Source of the DNA: Candidatus Tectimicrobiota bacterium
GTDB taxonomy: Bacteria; UBA8248; JACPRG01
Assembly (NCBI GenBank): GCA_016190025.1
Contig: JACPRG010000043.1
Coordinates: 1-10,282, forward strand
Direction: 5' to 3'
DNA: 10,282 bases
Positions 5,839 to 10,282 of the stretch are shown here, piece by piece. The position numbers were made by a program, and so were the translations under genes. Each line of letters starts with the position of its first letter. The first letter of the stretch is position 1. A model generated the notes under the pieces. The model did not search any database, was not told where the DNA came from, and saw only the letters and a list, made by a program, of their open reading frames with translations.

Positions 5839-6870
5839 TCAGGAGGCGATCCCGGCTCTGAATTTCGGCCTTCCAGCCACGTAACCGTTCTTTTCAAACC
5901 ACCGGGCCGCGTCGCGCAGGGCGACCTCGATGGGCGTGGGCGTGAAGCCGAGCTCGCGGATGGCCTTATCCGAGCGGTAAAACATGTAGTGGGCTGCGTG
6001 ACGGACGGCCGAGAGAGGGATGAGGGGCTCGCGGCGGGTCACGTAGCGGGAGAGCGCCTCGTTGGCGTAGGCCATCCACAGGACCAGGGCGTGGGGGATG
6101 CGGATCCGCGGCGCGGGCCGCCCCGTGACCCCCGCCAGGATTTCCAGGATTTGCTTGAGGGTCAGATTGACGTTTCCCAGGATATAGCGCTCGCCCGGCC
6201 TTCCCCGCGCCATGGCCAGCAGGTGCCCCCGGCAGACGTCCCGGACGTCCACCAGGTTGAGGCCCGTGTCCAGGTAGGCGGGCATCCGCCCCCGCTGAAA
6301 GTCCAGGACGATCCGGCCGGTGGGCGTCGGCTTGACGTCCCAGGGACCCACGGGGGCGCTGGGATTCACCACGACCACAGGAAACCCGTCGGCGTTCACG
6401 GCCAGGGCCTCTTTTTCGCCCAGGTACTTGGATTTGCGGTAGTGCCCCTCCAGGGCGTCCACGCCGGGGTCCGAGGACTCGTCCAGGGGCGTCCCGTCCG
6501 GGGAGGTTCCCAGGACCGCCACCGAGCTGCAGTAGACGGCCTTTTCCACCCCCGCCGCCCGGGCCTCCTCCAGGATGGCCCTCGTCGCCCGGACGTTGAC
6601 GGCGTACATGGACGCCGGGTCCGGCACCCAGAGCCGGTAATCGGCCGCCACGTGGTAGAGGCGCCGGCATCCCTCCATGGCGTGGCGCAGCCCCTCGGGG
6701 GAGGCCAGGTCGCCCTCCACCCACTCCACGCGCTCCCGGGGCAGATCGGCCAGGTGGGACCGGAGGCTTCCGGGACGGACCAGCGCCCGGACGGTGAAGC
6801 CCTCCGATACGAGGAGGCGGATCAGGTTCGCTCCGACGAATCCGGAGCCGCCCGTGACGAAGACTTTCAA
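5839..6870 (-). CDS. hpnA: Hopanoid-associated sugar epimerase/dehydratase HpnA
   Basis: This 343-residue extended short-chain dehydrogenase has the N-terminal NAD(P)-binding motif TGGSGFVG (6-13) starting at the second strand residue, and the active-site pair Tyr144 and Lys148 (YRKSK) after the YCSS segment (113-116). The segment NPSAPVGPWDVKPTPTGR and the overall sequence match my memory of HpnA, the sugar epimerase-like protein encoded in hopanoid clusters. Its exact substrate is not settled; it is thought to act on the sugar-derived side chain or head group of extended hopanoids. The start is TTG at 6870, the only start codon that fits the Rossmann fold boundary. The open frame upstream is an artefact running antisense-like through hpnH in another frame. 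No clear ribosome site precedes the TTG, so translation may depend on hpnH, whose stop lies 53 bases upstream. Confidence 0.85.
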   Translation of the reverse strand: MKVFVTGGSGFVGANLIRLLVSEGFTVRALVRPGSLRSHLADLPRERVEWVEGDLASPEGLRHAMEGCRRLYHVAADYRLWVPDPASMYAVNVRATRAILEEARAAGVEKAVYCSSVAVLGTSPDGTPLDESSDPGVDALEGHYRKSKYLGEKEALAVNADGFPVVVVNPSAPVGPWDVKPTPTGRIVLDFQRGRMPAYLDTGLNLVDVRDVCRGHLLAMARGRPGERYILGNVNLTLKQILEILAGVTGRPAPRIRIPHALVLWMAYANEALSRYVTRREPLIPLSAVRHAAHYMFYRSDKAIRELGFTPTPIEVALRDAARWFEKNGYVAGRPKFRAGIAS

Positions 6871-6923
6871 GGCAGGACGTTCGCCGCGGGGGTTTGGGGG
6901 TGTTTCGGGCGGCGGCTGCGCCC

Positions 6924-8069
6924 TTACGCCACGGTCGCGGGCTCCCGACTGCGCGCCTCTCTGCGCTTCAGCTCGATGCTCAGCTGCTTCACCCGCGCCT
7001 CGTAGTCGCGCCCGGCCGGCCGCGCTCCCTCCAGCGGGATCTCCGGGGCCATTTCCCCCTCGGTCCGGACTCCCCGGAGGGCCGCCTTCAGGGCCTTCCC
7101 CGGGTGGGCCAGGGTGTCGGCGACGGCGGTCGCCTCGTAGCCGCAGTGGGCCATGCAGTCGGCGCACTTCTCGTAATTGCCGGTCCCGTAGAGGTCCCAG
7201 TCGGTCTCCTCCATCAGCGCCCGGAAGGAGGGGGCGTAGCCTTCCCCGAGGAGGTAGCACGGCCGCTGCCAGCCGAAGATGTTGTACGTGGGGTTACCCC
7301 ACGGCGTACAGCGGTATTGCTGGTTGCCGGCCAAGAAGTCGAGGTAGAGGCTGGAGTGGCTGAAGCGCCACTTGCGGCCCTGGCCGCGGCGGAAGATCTC
7401 GCGGAAAAGGGTCTTGGTCTTCCGGCGGTTGAGGAAATGCTCCTGGTCCGGGGCGCGCTCGTAGGCGTATCCGGGCGACACGGTGATCGAATCGACGCCC
7501 ATCTCCATCACCGAGTCGAAGAAGGCGGCCACGTTTTCCGGGTCGGACCCGTCGAACAGGGTGCAGTTGACGTTGGCGCGGAAACCCGCTTCCCGGACCT
7601 CCTCGATGACTTTCACCGCCTTGTCGTAGACGCCCTCCTGACAGACCGACGCGTCGTGGTGCTCCCGGTCGCCGTCGAGGTGGATGGAAAAGGTCAGGTA
7701 CGGGCTGGGCTTGAAGAGGGGGAGCTTCTTTTCGAGCAGGAGGGCGTTGGTGCACAGGTAGACGAACTTTTTTCGCGCAACGATGCCGGTGACAATGGCG
7801 CCGATGTCTTTGTGGATCAGCGGCTCGCCGCCCGGGATGGACACGATGGGCGCCCCGCATTCATCCACCGCCCGCAGGCAGTCCTCGACGCTCAGGCGCA
7901 TGTTGAGGATGTCCTCCGGGTAGTCGATCTTGCCGCACCCGGCGCAGGCCAGGTTGCAGCGGAACAGCGGCTCCAGCATCAGGACCAGCGGATACCGCTT
8001 GTTCCCCCGGACGCGCTGCTTCAGGATGTATGCGCCGACACGGATCTGCTGAATCAGCGGAATCGCCAC
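6924..8069 (-). CDS. hpnH: Radical SAM adenosylhopane synthase HpnH
   Basis: This 381-residue radical SAM enzyme joins the 5'-deoxyadenosyl radical to the C30 hopanoid diploptene to give adenosylhopane, the first committed step toward bacteriohopanepolyols. The cluster motif CX3CX2C is at C38, C42 and C45 (CNLACAGC). It is followed by the SAM-binding GGEP motif (79-82 region, SIPGGEPL) and family blocks such as VSPGYAYERAPDQ, CTPWGNPT, FGWQRPCYLLGEGY and the C-terminal Cys-rich stretch YEKCADCMAHCGYEA. The N-terminus MAIPLIQQIRVGAY matches the family. The start is GTG at 8069 with AGGA eight bases upstream. hpnA follows in the same operon. The squalene-hopene cyclase and the other hpn genes are not in this window. 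Identification is by strong recall of the family sequence. Confidence 0.94.
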   Translation of the reverse strand: MAIPLIQQIRVGAYILKQRVRGNKRYPLVLMLEPLFRCNLACAGCGKIDYPEDILNMRLSVEDCLRAVDECGAPIVSIPGGEPLIHKDIGAIVTGIVARKKFVYLCTNALLLEKKLPLFKPSPYLTFSIHLDGDREHHDASVCQEGVYDKAVKVIEEVREAGFRANVNCTLFDGSDPENVAAFFDSVMEMGVDSITVSPGYAYERAPDQEHFLNRRKTKTLFREIFRRGQGRKWRFSHSSLYLDFLAGNQQYRCTPWGNPTYNIFGWQRPCYLLGEGYAPSFRALMEETDWDLYGTGNYEKCADCMAHCGYEATAVADTLAHPGKALKAALRGVRTEGEMAPEIPLEGARPAGRDYEARVKQLSIELKRREARSREPATVA

Positions 8070-8242
8070 GATGGGTTTCCTATCTGAATGCGATCCGTCC
8101 CTGGACGCTGACGCCGGCGGGGCGGTCGAACGTCAAGGGAGTGGAATCCGCAATTCCCGGTGAAAAATCACTCAATGAAATCACAAAACCCGGCCTCCGC
8201 AGCCCTCCTCCCGCGGCCGGGCCTGCCGCTGACACTAATTCC

Positions 8243-8271
8243 ATGCTAGAGACGCTTCGCCGGGTTGTCAA
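8243..8271 (-). promoter_or_regulatory. Sigma-70-type promoter of hpnH-hpnA
   Basis: On the minus strand a perfect -35 TTGACA (8271-8266) is followed after exactly 17 bases by TAGCAT (8248-8243), four of six matches to TATAAT. Transcription would begin near 8236, leaving a leader of about 167 bases before the hpnH GTG. The -35 lies between the arms of the inverted repeat at 8251-8281. Confidence 0.65.
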
Positions 8272-8281
8272 CCGAAGCGTC
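8251..8281. promoter_or_regulatory. 9+9-bp inverted repeat spanning the hpnH -35: operator or terminator
   Basis: GACGCTTCG (8251-8259) and CGAAGCGTC (8273-8281) are perfect inverted repeats around a 13-base centre, which itself contains GTT-GTC-AAC. The -35 hexamer occupies the centre and one arm fills part of the promoter spacer, so a repressor or activator could bind here. It is also 26 bases beyond the stop of the minus-strand DUF3187-like gene, so in RNA it may act as that gene's terminator, though no T run follows. Both roles are compatible. Confidence 0.5.
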
Positions 8282-8306
8282 GGGCGGGGGGAGCCGGGGC
8301 GTCGCG

Positions 8307-9377
8307 CTATTTCAGGTCGAACTGCGCGCCGAGGGAGAGGAGGAAGGTGAAATCCGAACCGACGGCGGCCGAATCGCCAAAATCTTCGACGAACGCGAGC
8401 TGGGCCAGCCAGTTCCTGGCGAAGGCCCACTTGACGCCCACCTGGGCCTCGAGGCTGCGGTCGGTCAGCGGACGGACCCTCGGCTCGGCCTTGGAGTCCA
8501 TGAGGCCGCTCGCCCATTTCCCCTGGGCCACCACCGACCAACGGGCGGTGATCAGCCGCTCCAGGGCCAGGTGGGCGTACAGAATGGGGTCCGGGTCCAG
8601 GGCGGGGTCCTTGAAGGGATTGCCCGGGAGGGTCACGCCGCCCCCGGCGGAGACGCTCCAAAGGCCCCAGATTTTCTGGACGGCCAGGCCGAAGGCCCCA
8701 TCGAATTCCTCGCTTCCGCGAAGCTTCTCGAAATCCCCGGTGGGGAGCTTCACCGCCGCGCGGAAAGAGACGGCCGGGACCCAAAGGGTTTCCTGGAGGA
8801 CCTGGTACTTTCCCTCGAGAGAGACGTCTCCGAGCCCGAAGCCACCCTCAGTCAGTCCGATCTCCGGCGTCCCTCCGCTGACCAGCCGGACGTCCACCTG
8901 GTCCTCCCGCTCGGCCTCCCGGTCGCTGCGGAGCTTGCCGAAGGTGCGCTCCACCTGGTCGATGAGGGTGTCCAGAAACGGGCCGTGGGTGAAGACGAGC
9001 GGGAGGTTCAGCCCGAGCGTCAGCCGGTCGGTCAGGCCGTACCGGAACCGCCAGGAGAAGCGGGTCATCTCGACGTCGGCCTTGAAGGAGGGCTCCTTGT
9101 CCAGGTCGTCCAGGAGGGTATTTGTCTCGGTGATGTCCAGCCGGACCTGCAGGCGTCCTTTGGGAAGGGCGTAGGCCCTCTCCGGCGTGAACTCGAAGAA
9201 GAGGAGGTGAACGGGCTGGAGGTTTGGGATGGGCAGGGGCCCCAGGATTTCCCGGGGGTCCACGGCCTGGGGTTGGGCGTGCGCGCCGGAGAGCGCGAGG
9301 GCCAACAGCGCGCCCACAACCCCCCCGTGGAGCCCCAGTGAGCGGAGACCCCTCCAGCGGCAGCCTGTTTTTTTCAC
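8307..9377 (-). CDS. DUF3187-like outer-membrane protein, exported
   Basis: A 356-residue protein with a clear signal peptide: MKKTGCRWRG basic start, a hydrophobic core (VVGALLALALSG) and a likely cut after AHA near residue 33. The mature part begins with GPLPIPNLQPVHLLFFEF and PKGRLQVRLDITETNTL, resembling the start of DUF3187 proteins. It continues as many short amphipathic strands with alternating hydrophobic residues and aromatic girdle residues, ending LLSLGAQFDLK, as expected for a beta-barrel in the outer membrane. The function of the family is unknown; a porin or lipid-linked role is possible but not shown. The start is GTG at 9377 with GGAG eight bases upstream. The frame extends 134 codons further upstream, but that part is Arg/Pro-rich non-protein-like sequence across the promoter. 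It is divergent from the gene at 9663. Confidence 0.78.
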   Translation of the reverse strand: MKKTGCRWRGLRSLGLHGGVVGALLALALSGAHAQPQAVDPREILGPLPIPNLQPVHLLFFEFTPERAYALPKGRLQVRLDITETNTLLDDLDKEPSFKADVEMTRFSWRFRYGLTDRLTLGLNLPLVFTHGPFLDTLIDQVERTFGKLRSDREAEREDQVDVRLVSGGTPEIGLTEGGFGLGDVSLEGKYQVLQETLWVPAVSFRAAVKLPTGDFEKLRGSEEFDGAFGLAVQKIWGLWSVSAGGGVTLPGNPFKDPALDPDPILYAHLALERLITARWSVVAQGKWASGLMDSKAEPRVRPLTDRSLEAQVGVKWAFARNWLAQLAFVEDFGDSAAVGSDFTFLLSLGAQFDLK

Positions 9378-9427
9378 AATGCCATCTCCGAAGCTGTCGA
9401 AGAATGAGCGGCGGCGAAAACCGGTTG

Positions 9428-9457
9428 AGTGTATGGGCGTTTGAGGGCGTTTGTCAA
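9428..9457 (-). promoter_or_regulatory. Promoter of the DUF3187-like gene with overlapping repeats
   Basis: On the minus strand a perfect -35 TTGACA (9457-9452) is followed after 18 bases by TACACT (9433-9428), four of six matches to TATAAT. The start would be near 9421, giving a leader of about 44 bases. The -35 overlaps the inverted repeat GCGTT-TGTC-AACGC (9447-9460), and GGGCGTTTG occurs twice in 9435-9453, so a regulator may bind there. Confidence 0.6.
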
Positions 9458-9507
9458 CGCAGGGCCGCCCTCGCGCGCCCAAAGGCCGCCGGCGGGCGGG
9501 CCGCCCC

Positions 9508-9536
9508 TTGCAGGGCTTCCACCCGCGGGATATATT
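9508..9536 (+). promoter_or_regulatory. Promoter of the Omp85/surface-antigen-like gene
   Basis: TATATT at 9531-9536 matches five of six bases of TATAAT and is the most A/T-rich point of the divergent region. A weak -35 TTGCAG (9508-9513) lies exactly 17 bases upstream. Transcription would start near 9543, leaving a leader of about 120 bases. Confidence 0.5.
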
Positions 9537-9662
9537 TTCCACTTGGTTTCGCCCGCCGGGCTCGCTCCCATCTGACTGCCCGGAGAAGGAAAAGCTGAAC
9601 GACCCCGCCCCCTCCGGAGGCCTCGGCGGGACATCTCCGGACGAAGCGTAAAGGACTGCCGT

Positions 9663-10282
9663 GTGAAAGAAAAGAAGCGGGGGGCGGCTTGGGGCCGCCG
9701 GCTCCTGGCGGCTTTGGCCGTCTGGGCGGGTCTGAGCTGGCTTTCGTCCATCCCTCGCGCCGAAACCCTCCAAGATCAAGACTTCCAGGGTCTGCCTCCG
9801 CCGAGCCTTTCGCTGGGCCTGCCGTCTCCCACGGACCCTTTCCCGCAGGTCGCCCAGTACCAGCCCTCGGACTTTCGCAGGCGGCCCGAGCTGAGCACGG
9901 AGGAGGTGCGGACCGAGCCTCTGATCCTCCCGCTTCCGGCCTTCGCGACCTCCCCGAACAAGGGGGATGAATTCGGTCTCCTTCCCGTCGTCTTGTTCTT
10001 CGACAAGCAGGGGAAGGTGGAGAACATTCTGGCCCCCTCGGCCATCTTCAACACGGAGACCGGGCTGAAGGGGGCCTTCCGCTGGCTCGGGTACCTCCCC
10101 AACGACGCGAAATACCGCTTCATCGCCATCCAGTCCCTGGACGTGGATTCGGATTTTTTAGCCGAGTTTGAGGCCCCCCGGTTGGGAGAGGATGGGAGGT
10201 GGGCCGCCTCGGTGGGGGTCCGCTTCGAGCGCGACCCGACGGAGGTCTTCTTCGGCTTCGGGCCGGACAGCCGGAGCGAAGA
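9663..10282 (+). CDS. Exported Omp85/surface-antigen-like barrel protein, 5' part
   Basis: The gene starts with GTG at 9663, with AAAGGA seven bases upstream, and runs off the window after 206 complete codons. The product begins MKEKKRGAAWGRRLL, a basic head followed by a hydrophobic stretch (AALAVWAGLSWLSSI), with a probable cut after PRA near residue 33. After a Pro-rich linker it shows GDEFGLLPVVLFFDKQG, short beta-strand-like segments, and VGVRFERDPTEVFFGFGPDSRSEE. The last block resembles the FYGIGNDT-type strand-loop at the start of BamA/TamA-like 'surface antigen' barrels. No POTRA domains are visible before it, so it is more like a short surface-antigen barrel than a full BamA. It may be paired with the divergent DUF3187-like gene. 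The barrel end is not in the window, so the assignment is tentative. Confidence 0.6.
   Translation, partial: MKEKKRGAAWGRRLLAALAVWAGLSWLSSIPRAETLQDQDFQGLPPPSLSLGLPSPTDPFPQVAQYQPSDFRRRPELSTEEVRTEPLILPLPAFATSPNKGDEFGLLPVVLFFDKQGKVENILAPSAIFNTETGLKGAFRWLGYLPNDAKYRFIAIQSLDVDSDFLAEFEAPRLGEDGRWAASVGVRFERDPTEVFFGFGPDSRSE

Noticed and set aside
6871..7260. 130-codon upstream extension of hpnA
   Set aside because: It lies inside hpnH in another frame with Arg/Pro-rich sequence, and the Rossmann motif starts right after the TTG at 6870.
8080..8243. 53-codon minus-strand frame in the hpnH leader
   Set aside because: It has no ribosome site, mixed third-position composition unlike the real genes, and its ATG lies on the predicted -10 element.
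9604..9631. CCTCCGGAGG palindrome and flanking CCCGCC/GGCGGG in the leader of the right-end gene
   Set aside because: Such GC-only symmetry is common in this composition and nothing ties it to regulation.
9378..9779. 134-codon upstream extension of the DUF3187-like gene
   Set aside because: It would bury the signal peptide and run through the divergent promoters and the start of the neighbouring gene.
1..10282. RNA genes, CRISPR arrays, insertion sequences, attachment sites
   Set aside because: I saw no tRNA-like cloverleaf, direct-repeat/spacer array, transposase motif or terminal repeats, though this was reading by eye and not a covariance search.

Overview
The window comes from a very GC-rich, diderm (Gram-negative-type) bacterium. 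It carries two hopanoid genes and two genes for proteins with outer-membrane barrel character. It also carries a molybdenum/iron-sulfur enzyme of anaerobic aromatic breakdown, so an anaerobic or facultative lifestyle is likely. The sequence does not fix the phylum; a high-GC relative of the former Deltaproteobacteria, Acidobacteria or NC10 would fit. No tRNA, rRNA, CRISPR array or mobile element was seen.

Left part (1-1710): the last codons of a plus-strand gene (2-40), a probable 52-codon minus-strand gene (73-231), then a densely patterned regulatory region (310-417), then a plus-strand acyl-CoA dehydrogenase (523-1710). The regulatory region holds a perfect 17-bp tandem duplication of a dyad, an FNR-type box, a -10 element and a leader hairpin. 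The dehydrogenase lacks the family's Glu at both usual catalytic-base positions.

Middle (1758-5712): a minus-strand operon hcrB-hcrC-hcrA with overlapping genes encodes a three-subunit molybdenum hydroxylase-family enzyme. HcrB carries a cysteine-rich insert with the spacing of the extra [4Fe-4S] cluster of 4-hydroxybenzoyl-CoA reductase. That enzyme removes the para-hydroxyl group and feeds benzoyl-CoA to anaerobic degradation. The operon converges on the dehydrogenase across a short gap with a hairpin. A second FNR-type box, nearly identical to the first, lies upstream of hcrB, so both units look co-regulated by an oxygen-responsive Crp/Fnr-family protein.

Right part (5839-8306): hpnH and hpnA on the minus strand belong to extended hopanoid (bacteriohopanepolyol) synthesis. 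They follow a TTGACA-17-TAGCAT promoter that sits inside a 9+9-bp inverted repeat. 

Right end (8307-10282): a DUF3187-like outer-membrane protein gene (minus) and a gene for an exported Omp85/surface-antigen-like protein (plus, cut by the window end) diverge from a 285-bp region with a promoter in each direction. The hopanoid and barrel genes share an outer-membrane theme; the aromatic cluster appears to be a separate functional unit.
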